Shown here one piece after another: positions 36,044-47,348 of a stretch of DNA of 64,000 nucleotides. Numbering within the stretch: position 1 is the stretch's first letter; every line of letters begins with the position of its first letter. The DNA is taken from positions 13,710,001 through 13,774,000 of the forward strand of contig CM069607.1 in assembly GCA_035771175.1 (NCBI GenBank), in the 5' to 3' direction. A program made the translations under genes and the position numbers. The notes under the pieces are model-generated. The model saw nothing but the letters and a program-made list of their open reading frames with translations, had not been told where the DNA came from and ran no database searches. The stretch comes from Paratinospora sagittata (taxonomy: Eukaryota; Streptophyta; Magnoliopsida; Ranunculales; Menispermaceae).

Positions 36044-36541
36044 ATGTCTGAAAATAATATCAATGGATATAGTGATGCACACACGCAGTGGCTTCCTTGG
36101 CAACCTGTGGCTACTTCTCAAGAAGCAGAGTCAAGTCACAACTACTTTGCATCACCAGCTCCATCACCACACAGACAGCGATCATTATCGCCAGAGCGTC
36201 CATGGTTTTTTCGTAACAATCTCGTGCCCTCATCTTTGCAAGACCTTCTACCAAAATTGCCAAGCGGCCGGATTCGAGTAACTGCACAAAAAAGTATTCC
36301 ACCGCTCAACCAACCTCCCCTCAAACGATGTAAGCAGCACCCTCCACCACCATCTGTTATGCAAAGGTTGAAATCTTCAGAGGACGAGTCCGATTCCATT
36401 TGCTCTCCATGGTTTTATGACGATGACGATTCCACCGGCCATAGTGCTATTCAGGGACCATTCAAGAACTGCCCTGAACTCGCAAGAGATGACGCCGGCA
36501 GACAATCTCAAGCAGATAACCATCATAACTACTTGAATTGA
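36044..36541 (+). CDS. ORF3 of E3: intact 165-aa Ser/Pro-rich accessory protein
   Basis: The frame is uninterrupted from the ATG at 36044, which follows TACGCAG, to the TGA at 36539-36541. The product is hydrophilic and probably disordered: a Ser/His-rich N third, SPHRQRSLSPER (SP/SR-type sites) near residues 41-52, PPPPSVMQRL, then an acidic segment with SSEDESDS and DDDDS. It has no signal peptide, membrane segment or known domain. It sits between the chromodomain and the PPT, where plant Ty3/gypsy elements normally have only untranslated sequence. Counterparts occur in E1, E2 and, as a tail, E4. Whether it is expressed is unknown; a spliced subgenomic RNA is one possibility. Confidence 0.6.
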   Translation: MSENNINGYSDAHTQWLPWQPVATSQEAESSHNYFASPAPSPHRQRSLSPERPWFFRNNLVPSSLQDLLPKLPSGRIRVTAQKSIPPLNQPPLKRCKQHPPPPSVMQRLKSSEDESDSICSPWFYDDDDSTGHSAIQGPFKNCPELARDDAGRQSQADNHHNYLN

Positions 36542-36575
36542 TTTCAAGGGCGAAATCCCTTTAAGAGGGGTAGAG
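36542..36575 (+). promoter_or_regulatory. Polypurine tract of E3
   Basis: AAGAGGGGTAGAG abuts the LTR start, and an AGGG...CCCT inverted repeat lies just upstream. Confidence 0.8.
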
Positions 36576-38098
36576 TGTAATACCCTGTATTTCACACAAA
36601 AAAAAAAAAATTGGGCATACATGCCCGGAAGTCCAGGCACACGCCCAGAAGTCCAGGCAAGCCGCCCGGAAGTCCAGGTACATGCCCGGAAGACCAGGCA
36701 ACCCGCGCGGAAGTCCAGGCACAAGCCCGGAAGTCCAGGCAGCACGCCTGGACTTCCAGCCGCCAAAACATCTATATAAACCAACCCCCCCCCCCCCCCC
36801 GGCCTCTTCATTTTTCACACCAAATTGTGATTTTTCCTCCTCTTTTCACTCATTTTGAGTTTTTAGTTTTTTGAGACTCTCTGTTCGAGACTCTCGGTAC
36901 GGTGCGACGAAGTTCTGTCCGGAGGAAAGCGCCATATCTGAAAAAGTAGTTCTTATCTGAAGGTGGGGAACAAAACATAGGTTTGCGTGTTTTATAACTT
37001 TTAATAAAGTTTACATTCGGTTACTATTATATCTATTGTTCATTTACACTGCATTATGTCATATAATGTTTATACTGTCGTATTTATGCCTAAATATTTG
37101 GAATTCACGTATTACACCATTGCTATGCTGGATTTGTGGTCAATCTGGCTCAACCAAACTCAGTCTTGTCCTCAGTAACTTTAAATAGTGAACGGGAGGC
37201 AGCATGCTGCTTTAGGCGATTGGTATTTAAGCAGACTTTGTGCCTCACCTCTCAACTGGGGACTGATCTAGTTGATCTTATTGAAAGCTATCAGCTTATA
37301 CATGTAATATTGAATGTCCTAACCTTGCACGTCGTGATACCGACCCTGATAAGGGTCACCAGACGTTGCCAAAGTCAGTCCAAATGTCAAGAAAAGACCA
37401 GACCAGTGGACTAGACCAATTCATGCATTGGCATCATACATATCACCACCTAGGGACGTATATGGTTTATGACTCCTAGAATGTTAGGAGCATTGCTTGC
37501 TATTCATTACATTTCTCTGGAGAGAGACGTACATGAGAACTCGGGTACGCCCGGGGAGGGACATCAGTACGTGAATCCAGAGCATTGTTCCTGAGGAGGG
37601 ACGTACAGTGAGAACCTGGCTACGCCCGGGAAAGGACACCTGTACGTGAACTCAGGCGATGTACATTCATCAAACCATTACGAGACGGTGTCATGCATAC
37701 ATACATATTGATTGATTGTGATTCTCACATGTGTATTTAAGATATTTGATATTGAAGTATGCTTTATTAATTGTTATACTCACGAACTATTTACCCACTG
37801 AGCGCGTTAAGCTCACTCCATTATCATCCAATCTTTCATAGGAAATTAGGGTGGACTGGGTGCAGGTTATGGGGCCCATATTTTGTACCCTTTGTATAAT
37901 TCATTGGGAATTTTGTGGAGTATGTTCCCTTGACCATTTTATGTACAAATTATATTCTGAATTAAATGAAATCAGATTTGTACTGTATGTATTATATTTT
38001 TTGCTGCGCACTCTGTTGTTACCATTGTTATTATTCCAAATGCGCGCCCCGCCCGCGGGTGTACAGCCGGTTTAGGCGCATCCAGGCGGGGTGTGACA
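36576..38098 (+). repeat. 3' LTR of E3 (CTGTATTTCAC subtype), longest LTR of the family
   Basis: At 1523 bp it is longer than its sisters because of a seven-copy palindromic array in U3 (36620-36765). TATATAAA is at 36773-36780 and is followed by a run of 16 C at 36785-36800. Two 75-bp units (about 37515-37655) and the stem-loop are present, and it ends GGTGTGACA. Confidence 0.9.
36620..36765 (+). repeat. Phased palindromic array in U3 (7 units, 20-21 bp)
   Basis: Units of the form GCCCGGAAGTCCAGGCA start at 36623, 36643, 36664, 36684, 36705, 36725 and 36746, so spacing alternates 20 and 21 bp. The last unit is inverted (GGACTTCC). The array ends 7 bp before the TATA box. Confidence 0.9.
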
Positions 38099-39667
38099 TA
38101 CACAACCGGTCTAAGCCAATGTGCCACTAATGTCCAACAAAAATGATCATCACCAATGACAAATGCATCATCAAATTTTCAGCACCAATGGTCTATCAAG
38201 ATAAGTCACCAATACATCAAACTCCCAATTTCAAACACTGCACATATAAAATTTAAGTCATATTTAATCATTAAAATCAACTAAACACCATTCAAACTCA
38301 CTTAAACACCATGAGAATAGCTCCACATTCCCAGAGGGAATTATTTATACCGTTTTTGTGGTCAATCTAGATATTTCCACAAGAAATAACAATGAAAATA
38401 GATTTCCAATTCATATTTTCACTAGTTCTCATTTTTATTTTCTCCTGGAACATATATCAATTTTATTAAAAATATAATACATTCCTAAAATTATTCTGTC
38501 CACATCGACACGTGTAAAATCCGTCATACTACCATTCTACTACCTTCAACAGTTATTTTACTATGATTTTACACGTTCGCGAAGATCACGAAAGTAAATT
38601 TTACTCACCAAAATCATATCTTTAGTTACTAAAAATATCAAATCATATCCAAAAATCACAATCATAGTATCAAAACGTCCGGAATTCAGTTATCTACGAT
38701 TCTATGATCTTAAACCGGAGTTTCATTGGATTCTAATTCCATTTTATTCACTGGATATGATCACAGTACTATTTACATCACTATTCACATCATTGTTCAT
38801 TAGAGACATGGAAATTTTTACTAAAATTGTCAAACGGTCTCCAAAAATCATGAAATTAGCATCGATGGACTCGCAACAGTTTATTCTACCATTCTATAGC
38901 CTTCAACTGGAGTTTCATTGGGTTTTAAATGATTCAAACGGTCTCCAATATAAACTCTAACTTCCAACAACCATAAAAGTTCCAAATGAACAAATAAATG
39001 AAATCTAATCACATATCCGGAGCTCCTACAGTCTAGGGAGTGTTTTTCACCTATCGAACAAATTTTCATCCAAGTTGGGTAAAAACCCCAATTTTGAAAA
39101 CACTATAAAACGGCTCACATAGCTAAAATTACTCTGCTAGAATCGCCATACACTAGTTAAAGATCAATTTTACGACGAACTAAAGTGAAAATCACTTACC
39201 GCAAGTCCCGATTTGACGCGAATCTCGCGTTTCCCCTTCGTTCTTTCCTTTCTCTTATCTTTCTCTTTCTCTTCGTTTCGTTCTTCTGCAACTTCTCTTT
39301 CTATTCTTCTTCTTTTTTTTTCTTTTTTTAAACGGTTGAGAGAGATTGAGATTAAAAATGAGAGTTGATATTTATATATACAAAATGATCTAATGCACCT
39401 CATCTAACTTTAATAAAGCAACTTTTTCATCTTAATATTTAACTTTCGTGCATTAAATCATACTATTCATTAATTCAACTTCATTTTTTTAAATTGTAAG
39501 CACCCATATAGGATGATCCCATATGTATCATCTTCATTTTATAATTTTATTTATTTACTAATCATACACGCGTATATTTGGCTCATACGTATAAAATATG
39601 TGTATTATACATCTCGATATACGCGTAATTCAACGTAAGTATTTAATTAAAATTACGGGGTGTTACA
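38099..39667 (-). repeat. LTR or LTR fragment of another gypsy-like family
   Basis: On the minus strand the sequence starts TGTAACACCCCG at 39667, has TATATAAATA at about 39369-39378 and a purine-rich GAAAGAGAAAG transcript-leader region. It continues to 38099 without a clear CA end, so the lower limit is uncertain. ACGCGT-type palindromes occur at about 39568, 39586 and 39621, upstream of the TATA box. No protein-coding sequence is seen; the purine-rich stretch gives a meaningless Lys/Glu/Arg ORF. Confidence 0.5.
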
Positions 39668-40789
39668 AGAAGTTATTATCTGAAGGTAGGGAACGAAACA
39701 TAGGTTTGCGTGTCTTATAACTTTTATTAAAGTTTACATTCATTTATTATTATGTCTATTGTTCATTTACACTGCATTATATCATATAATGTTTATACTG
39801 CCATATTTCTGCCTAAATATTTGGATTTCACGTATTACACCATTGCTATGCCGGATTAGTGGTCAATCTGGCTCAACCAGACTCGGTCTTGTCCTCAGTA
39901 ACTTTAAATAGTAAACGGAAGGCAGCATGCTGCTCTAGGCGATTGGTATTTAAGCAGACCTTTTGTCTCACCTCTAAACCAGATACTGATCTGGTTGGTC
40001 TTATTGAAAGCTATCAGCTTATACAAGTAATACTGAATGTCCTAACCTTGCACGTTGTGATACCGACCCTGATAAGGACCACCAAGCGTTGCCAAAGTCA
40101 GTCTAAATGTTAAGTAAAGACTAGACCAATAGACTAGACCAGTTCATGGATTTACATCATACATATCACCACCTAGGGACGTATGTGGGTTATGATTCAT
40201 AGAATAGTTAGGAGCATTGCTCGCTATTCATTATATTTCTCTGGAGAGGGATGTACAATGAGAACCCGGCTACGCCTGGGGAGGGACATCTATACGTGAA
40301 TCCAGAGCATCGTTCTTGAGGAGGGACGTACAATGAGAACCTGGCTACACCTGGGGAAGGACATATGTACGTGAACTCAGGCGATGTACGATCATCAAAC
40401 CATTACGAGACGGTGTCATGCGTACATACATATTGATTGATTATGATGCTTTGATGTGTATTTAAGATATTTAATATGAAGTTTGCTTTATTAATTGTTA
40501 TATTCACGAACTATTTTACCCATTGAGCGCGTTAAGCTCATTCCATTGTTATCCAAATTTTCACAGAAAATTAGGGTGGACTGGGTGCAGGTTTACGGGG
40601 CCCACATTTTGTACCCTTTGTATTATTCATTGGGGATTTTGGGGAGTATGTTCCCTTGACTATTTCATTTACAAATGAATTCTGAATTAAATGAAATCAC
40701 ACTTGTAATGAATTGTATTTCCACTGCGTACTATGTTATTACCATTGTTATAATTTCAAATGCGCTCCACGTCCGTGTACTGCCGATTT
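39668..40789 (+). repeat. Truncated 5' LTR of E4
   Basis: It starts inside the R-like region (AAGAAGTTATTATCTGAAGG) right after the neighbouring LTR and lacks U3 and the TATA box. The other end stops at GCCGATTTA, about 30 bp short of the TGTGACA end; leader sequence follows directly, so the PBS is deleted. Two 75-bp units are kept. Confidence 0.85.
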
Positions 40790-41058
40790 AATTTCAAATA
40801 TATATATAGTTGATTTATGAAAACTATATATATAGTTATGATTAAATATATATATATATATATATATCTATACATTCATGTATATATGTATATGATATAT
40901 ATATATATATCATATTGCTAATGAAGAATTTTGATTACATGATGGCATAAACATAAAGAGAAAAATAGAAAATATTGTCTAACGGACAAAGAATAAATTT
41001 TAAAAATGTTAGGAATATATTTTGTCTTTCACAAATTTATTTTTCTTTCAGCAAAAGA
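40790..41058 (+). repeat. Shortened leader of E4
   Basis: Only the last tandem unit remains, with (TA)n runs, followed by the unique tail. It ends TTTTTCTTTCAG, a good 3' splice-site match, nine bases before the ORF1 ATG. Confidence 0.7.
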
Positions 41059-42650
41059 ATGGCCTCAAGTGAAGGAGCAACTTCCAGTAGTAGAGAACCA
41101 ATTCCCACTAGACTCAAGGAATTGTCCAAAAGGGAGGTTATGACTATGAGGAGCATCGACAATAGAGATCTCCGCCTCCGTCCGATCCTTCACGACAAAC
41201 TCTCAACTCTGGGGTGGTTGAACATAACAAAAGTTGAGGGTCACATCTCTTACAACTTGGTGAGATCCTTCTATGAAGCCATGAATTTCGTGGGTCTTCA
41301 AGAAGATGGGATCATCCCCGTTTTGGAGACAACAGTCATGGGAATAAAAATTTCTATCAACGTCAAAATTATTACTCGACTTATGGAGATTCCGATTGAG
41401 GAGAGAATTATTGATCCACACGAACCCCAGACAGTTGCAGAGATCGCGGAGTCTAATGGACAATTGTTCAATTCCCTCGCCAAAGAGCCATACACTCAAT
41501 CGACGTACACCAACCTCCCAAACAATCAACTTAAGCCATCTCTTGCCGGCCTTAGAAAGATCGTATTCGGCAACATCTTGCCAGAAAGGGGGACTAGAGG
41601 CACTATGTCAAGGGCTCAACTTCTTGTGATATACTGTATAGAGAAGAAAATTAAGGTCTCTCTACCTCACATCATCATCCAACAAAATGTTGAGGGTGAT
41701 TCAAAACCCTTTGAGAAAGGATCTCCTCGGTTACGGAGTCTTAATCATGAGGATGCTATACGAGGCAAACATCAACACTTTTGATGGGACTTCGAAGCAG
41801 ATCACTGAGTCGGTTACAGTATCTTCTATCTTCAAGACATATGTCAGGAGTGGGGGGTAACTGACGAGGAAGTATTCGACTCGATGATAGGAAATGTCTA
41901 AAGAATGAGAGACGAACATGGACGTTGTCAACGAAAAAGTCGACACAAGCTTCCTGTTAGGGAAGTACCAAATAATGAGCCAAATCAGAATCCCATATCA
42001 AACCCAGCCCCGAATAATGATCCAACCGATCGACTATTCACTGAGGAAGATTTATTTGCCAACCTAAATAAACCTCAACCAAATCAAGATAGACAAAGTG
42101 CTCAAGAAAATCCACCTGCTCGGAACATGCCAACTCAAGGCAACACTTCGTACCAAAGGTTTCCAACGCCTGAGGTACCGTATCAGCCAGTTCCACAAGT
42201 TCTTGTAAACCAACAACAACAGAGTTGGGCAGTACCAAATTTTGGAAGGTAGGACATACCAATGAGCCCTTTGTTTCAAAACTTTTCACCCCAAACATAT
42301 CCAAATATCCAAGAGGTTCCAATTAAAGGATCCTTGTACGATCACATCAACTATCCCTCACCTATGAATCACCCGTACAACCAATATTTTCCACCAATGC
42401 CTACAGCCTACCCTCCACCTATGGGACAATCGACCCATCAACCATCAATGGGACAATCAACTAACCCATTTGAACAGTTAAATGCAATGGCATCCAGTAT
42501 TGCTGAGATAAGAGAGACTCAAAATAATTTGTTAACGCGTATGCAAAACTTTGAAGAACAACGAGCAAATTCTCAACCTTCTGGTAGTAGTCGTTTGTAC
42601 CTAGTAGGAGGTCTAGAAGGAATGGTAGTAAGCAGGAAAATCAAGATTGA
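41059..42650 (+). pseudogene. ORF1 of E4, best-preserved N-terminal domain
   Basis: The ATG at 41059 opens a frame to 41784 that covers the whole putative plant transposon protein-like domain. An inserted A near 41687 shifts the frame just after LPHIIIQQ. The basic segment reads RKSRHKLPVRE at 41934-41966. The tail (41905-42252, 42262 on) has a stop at 42250 and a 1-base loss near 42595 in the Ser/Arg end. The expected TGA is at 42648-42650. It shares with the other copies NILPERGTRGTMSRAQLL and the PPMGQSTHQ pair. It is probably an active accessory gene in ancestral copies. Confidence 0.65.
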
Positions 42651-43431
42651 TTACTGGCATTGTAAACTTTTCTTTTATATATGATTGAGAATGTTTTGTT
42701 TAAGACTATCTTTGGTGGGCCGACTTACAACCATTCTTTATTTTGTATCACTAACTTTGGAGTGGTATGGGACATAACAAAATTGGAGGATACTAAACAA
42801 AATGTGGAAGTAAGAAAACCCACAACCTTGTATGAAAAGAAACATTTGGAGAAAGTTGCATTACTAATATTATCACTAAGTTTACACGGTATGGGATGAG
42901 TAAATTTGGATGATACTATTAGTAAACTATTGTTCAGTCGATGTTTTATAGAGACCGTGTTCATACAACTTAACTTGGTTAACATCCTTATTACCAAAGT
43001 CATGTGGTATGGGACACACGAACTTGGATAATAATCAAAAAGACTAAGAGCAAGAGTTTGAATACATAAGATTGCGATAGAACGTTAGATCAAGATATTT
43101 ACCGAGGCAAATCTTAGAATTCTTATGACTCGTATGCATTTTCAATTAAATATATATGTATATTCACAAAGACCAGAACCAAATCATTTGAAATACTTGC
43201 AAAGTTTTATACTTATTATATAAACATTCTAACCTTGTTTTTTACACCATGGCCAAACATACGAGGCACATAAAATTCTTTGATTCCTCAACAAAAACCT
43301 TACACTATACTTAGAAAAATAGGTGATTTTCATATTGCAGTACTCTCGAAATTGTTGCTGAGCATACTATAACATTATACTTGGCTACAGTTCCTAAATC
43401 ATGGTTTTATTTTCTCCTTGCCAGTGAAAAA
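42651..43431 (+). other. ORF1-gag spacer of E4
   Basis: This conserved noncoding spacer has three TATGGGA motif copies (near 42767, 42889 and 43008), GAAGTAAGA at 42808-42816 and TTTTATTTTCTCCTTGCCAG before the gag ATG. Short ORFs here are not conserved between copies. Confidence 0.65.
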
Positions 43432-45875
43432 ATGCAAACCAGGAAGAGAGGAAGACCACGTATTGTCCGTCCAAACCAGGAATTCGCTAAATTATACCAA
43501 GGCAGCATGACAGTCATGGAATATGCTGGCAAGTTCAAAGAATTACCTGTCTACTCTCTCTCCACCATCTCAACGAAGCAAGACTGGGAAATTCTATAAT
43601 GGCCTTCGCCATGATATACGACAAGCCTTGTCGATCTTGGATCTCAATATTTACAAGGAGGTTGTTGACAAGGCCATGAGCTTTGAACAAGAGAAGATCA
43701 TGCAGGAGCAGAGAATGAATAAGGGAAAACGGCCTACAACGTTTTCCCAACAGGTCAACAAGAAGAAGCCTTACTATAATCAGAAGCCAGCCTTCCCAAC
43801 CCTTGTTCAGAAGAATGAGGCCACAACCCGTGCGGCAGAACCTTCTAACCCTAACCATCAGGGTTTTTGAAATCATGGCCGCGGAGGTTGTCATGGCAGG
43901 GGTGGCCGTAGAAACGGCAATGGCAGAGGTGGTCGTCGGCACCACAATCAGCATGGCCAGCAGAACAATCAGCAGTACAGGCCGACATGTTACAACTGCG
44001 GCCAGCAGGGCCACATAAGATATGCATGTCGGCACCTGCAGCAACCTATTCCTGTTGTTCTAGTCCAACAAGCACCACCGGCTGCTAATGCCCAACTGAG
44101 GCAGAACCAGCAAAATCAGGGACAACGAAACCAAGGCAGAGCATTTGGCATCGCTCAACAACCCCTCCCAGACAACAATGTAGTTGAAGGTACGTTTCAT
44201 TTGTTCAATACAATGGTGCATGCTTTGTTCGATTCAGGTGCTACGCATTCTTTTATATCATCTGCATTGGTAAGACATTTAGGCTTGCATCCTGAACCCA
44301 CAGACATCACACTCCATGTCACATCACCTTTAGGATCTGGTACTGACGTGAACTTGCAGTGTTCTCAATGTGAGCTTCGAATGTCAGAACATATAATATA
44401 TGCAGATCTTTTTGTGATGGATATTCAAGACTTCGACATCATCCTCGGCATGGACTGGCTAGCACCACTGAACACAAAGATCGAATGTATGAAGAAGCAA
44501 ATTCAGTTAACCCTTCCAACGGGAGAGTTTGTCAAGATTCAGGGAACAAGGAAATGGATACACAAATCAACAGTTGCACTTCTCAAGGCACAACTTCGAG
44601 CTCTATCCCTTGGTGATGAAAATGAATCACCAGCACTGTACTCTCTAGAAGTACACGATGTCCCGGTAATATCTGAATTCCCAATAGTTTTTCTAAATGA
44701 CCTTCCTGGTCTACCGCGTGTTCGGGAATTCGATTTTGAAATAAATGTCATACCTGGGACTGGGCCTATCTCAATTCCACCATACAGAATGTCAAATGTC
44801 GAGCTGGTTGAATTGGACAAACAACTTGAGGAATTAGAGAGTCATGGCTTCATCAGAAAAAGTTCATCACCCTGGGGCGCTCCAGTTCTGTTTGTTCGCA
44901 AAAAGGATGCTTCGTTACGACTTTGCATCGACTATCACAAGCTAAATAACGTCACCATTAAGAACAGATACCCGTTGCCCAGGATCGATGACTTGTTCGA
45001 CCAACTTAGAGATGCCAAATACTTCTCTAAGATTGATTTACGATCCGGTTATCACCAACTTCGGATCCGAGAGTAGGTCATTATCAAGACGACATTCAGA
45101 ACTCGGTACGGTCACTACGAGTTCTTGGTCATGCCGTTCGGTCTAACAAATGCACCTGCTCCATTCATGGATTTGGTGAACCGCATCTTCAGGTTATACT
45201 TAGACCGATTTGTAGTGGTTTTTGTGGACGATATCTTGATATATTCCTCAACCGAGGAAGACCATAAGATACATTTGAAGATAGTCCTCCAGACCTTGAG
45301 AAGCCACCAACTGTATGCAAAGCTAAGTAAGTGCGAATTTTGGGCGAAGCCAGTTCATCTCCTAGGCCATGTAGTTTCAGGCAATGGCATTGAGGTAGAT
45401 CCTTCTAAGGTTGAAGTAGTTTTAAACTGGAAGCAGCCTACCACTGTTACTCAGATTAGGAGTTTTCTTGGTTTTGTTGGTTATTACAGACGCTTCATCA
45501 AGGACTTCTCATAGATTGGTGAACCTATGACAAAGCTCACTCGGAAAGACGTGCGATTCATCTGAAATCCCGCCTGTGAAGCATCATTTCAGGAATTGAA
45601 GAAGCGCCTCACTACGGCATCAGTACTAATCACTCCAAGAAATACACTTGGATTTTTACTATACACCGACGCCGCTCTCCAAGGCTTAAGTGTCGTACTA
45701 ATGCAAGAAGGCCAAGTGGTTGCATATGCATCGAGACAACTGAAGATTCATGAGGGTACCAACACATAACTTGGAACTTGCAGCTGTCGTATTTGCACTG
45801 AAGTTATGGCGACATTACCTATACAGTGAACGGTTTGAGGTCTTCTCGGATCACAAGGGTCTTAAGTACATCTAC
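43432..45875 (+). pseudogene. gag-pol: Deleted gag-pol of E4, no integrase
   Basis: The ATG at 43432 is followed by only 14 codons of gag before a jump to the QEFAKLYQ region, a loss of about 550 bp. The knuckle is intact (CYNCGQQGH...C, 43988-44032). Protease with D-S-G-A-T is near 44230, in a frame open from 44201 to 45076 that runs through the linker into RT. The KK-D stretch is in frame here (44899-44907), unlike E2 and E3. RT continues with FVDDILIYS from 45221; stops at 45074 and 45512 interrupt it. RNase H breaks off near 45875, where the sequence jumps to ORF3. Integrase and chromodomain are gone. Confidence 0.9.
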
Positions 45876-46010
45876 CCACTGTTTCATGATGTTGAGAATT
45901 CCAGCGGCCGCAGTGCAATTCAGGGACCATACAAACACTACCCTGAACTAGCAAACGATGACGCAGGCAATGAATCTCAAGCTGATAACCATCATGACTA
46001 CTTGAACTGA
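45876..46010 (+). pseudogene. ORF3 tail of E4, fused in frame to truncated RNase H
   Basis: The last 40 or so codons of ORF3 (HDVENSSG, then [12 protein letters not shown] and the ADNHHDYLN end) follow the RNase H fragment without a stop; the frame is open from 45750 to 46010. The deletion joined RNase H (KYIY) to ORF3. No start codon of its own remains. Confidence 0.7.
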
Positions 46011-46043
46011 TTTCGAGGGAAAAATCCTTTTAAGGGGGTAGAG
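46011..46043 (+). promoter_or_regulatory. Polypurine tract of E4
   Basis: AAGGGGGTAGAG abuts TGTAATACCC at 46044. Confidence 0.8.
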
Positions 46044-47348
46044 TGTAATACCCTAGGATTGCACCAAAAAAAAAAAAAGAAGTTCGGGCGCTAAATCTCT
46101 ATATAAAACACGCCCCTCCCCCCCTCATTCTCAAACCAAATCACCTTCTCTTGTGATTTTTCCTCGCCTTTTCACTCATTCTGAGTTCTTGTCTGTTTGA
46201 GACTTTCTGTTCGAGACTCTCTGTGCGGTGCAGCGCAGTTTTGTCCGGGGAAAAGCGCTAGATCTAAAAGAAGAAGTTATTATTTGAAGGTGGGGACCGA
46301 AACATAGGTTTGCGTGTCTTATAACTTTTATTAAAGTTTACATTCATTTATTATTATGTCTATCGTTCATTTACACTGCATTACATCATATAATGTTTAT
46401 ACTGCCATATTTATGCCTGGATATTTGGAATTCACGTATTACACCACTACTATGACGGATTAGTGGTCAATCTGGCTCAACCAGACTCGGTCTTGTCCTC
46501 AGAAACTTTAAATAGTGAACGGGAGGCGGCATGATGCTCTAGGCGATTGGTATTTAAGTAGACCTTGTGTCTCACCTCTCAACCGGAGACTGATCTGATT
46601 GGTCTTATTGAAAGCTATCAGCTTATACAAGTAATATTGAATGTCCTAACCTTGCACGTCGTGATACCGACCCTGATAAGGATCACCAGACGTTGCCAAA
46701 GTCAGTCTAAATGTTAAGTAAAGACTAGACCAGTAGACTATACCAGTTCATGCATTGGCATCATACATATCACCACCTAGGGACGCATGTGGGTTATGAT
46801 TCATAGAATAGTTAGGAGCATTGCTCGCGATTCATTATATTTCTCTGGAGAGGGACGTACAATGAGAACCTGGCTAAGCCTAGGGAAGGACATATGTACG
46901 TGAACTCAGGCGATGTACGATCATCAAACCATTACGAGACGGTGTCATGCATACATACATATTGATTGATTATGATGCTTTGATGTGTATTTAAGATATT
47001 TAATTATGAAGTTTGCTTTATTAACTTTTATATTCATGAACTATTTTACCCACTGAGCGCGTTAAGCTCATTCCATTGTTATCTAAATTTTCACTGAAAA
47101 TTAGGGTGGACTGGATGCAGGTTTACGGGGTCCACATTTTGTACCCTTTATATTATTCATTGGGGATTTTGGGGAGTATGTTCCCTTGACTATTTCATGT
47201 ACAAATGAATTCTGAATTAAATGAAATCAGACTTGTAATGAATTGTATTTCCGCTGCGTACTCTGTTATTACCGTTGTTATAATTCCAAATGCGCTCCCC
47301 GTCCGCGAGTATACCGCCGGTTTAGGCGCGTCCGGGCGGGGTGTGACA
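46044..47348 (+). repeat. 3' LTR of E4 (CTAGGATTGCAC subtype)
   Basis: This 1305-bp LTR runs from TGTAATACCCTAGG to GGTGTGACA. U3 is short and has almost lost the palindromic motif (only GTTCGGGCGC near 46082). TATATAAAA is at 46100-46108. Only one 75-bp unit is present, which explains the short length. Confidence 0.9.

Larger units (their letters stand above)
26488..38098 (+). mobile_element. E3: most complete Tekay-like chromovirus copy (11.6 kb)
   Basis: It contains all parts in order: 5' LTR, PBS, leader, ORF1, spacer, gag-pol, ORF3, PPT, 3' LTR. The two LTRs are of different subtypes (TGTAATACCCTAGGATTGCAC and TGTAATACCCTGTATTTCAC starts) and differ widely in U3 and R. The flanks tctgc (26483-26487) and tacac (38099-38103) do not match. 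So it is not a simple insertion; recombination between two copies is the likely cause. ORF1 and gag-pol are broken, ORF3 is open. Confidence 0.85.
39668..47348 (+). mobile_element. E4: Tekay-like copy with large internal deletions
   Basis: The order is truncated 5' LTR, short leader, ORF1, spacer, deleted gag-pol fused to the ORF3 tail, PPT and 3' LTR. Missing are the first part of the 5' LTR, the LTR end plus PBS, the N-terminal gag (about 550 bp) and everything from late RNase H to late ORF3 (about 2.1 kb, including all of integrase). It cannot move by itself. The right flank (acaac) borders the copia element. Confidence 0.85.

Noticed and set aside
36620..36765. The repeat array could be mistaken for a small CRISPR array
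   Set aside because: Repeats are about 17 bp with only 3-4 bp between them, so there are no spacers. The setting is a plant LTR promoter without cas genes.
26488..38098. E3 as a simple, datable full-length insertion
   Set aside because: Its two LTRs are of different subtypes and the flanks do not form a target duplication.
39170..39403. Lys/Glu/Arg-rich ORF on the minus strand
   Set aside because: It is a purine-rich leader tract downstream of a TATA box in an LTR; no homologous protein feature is seen.
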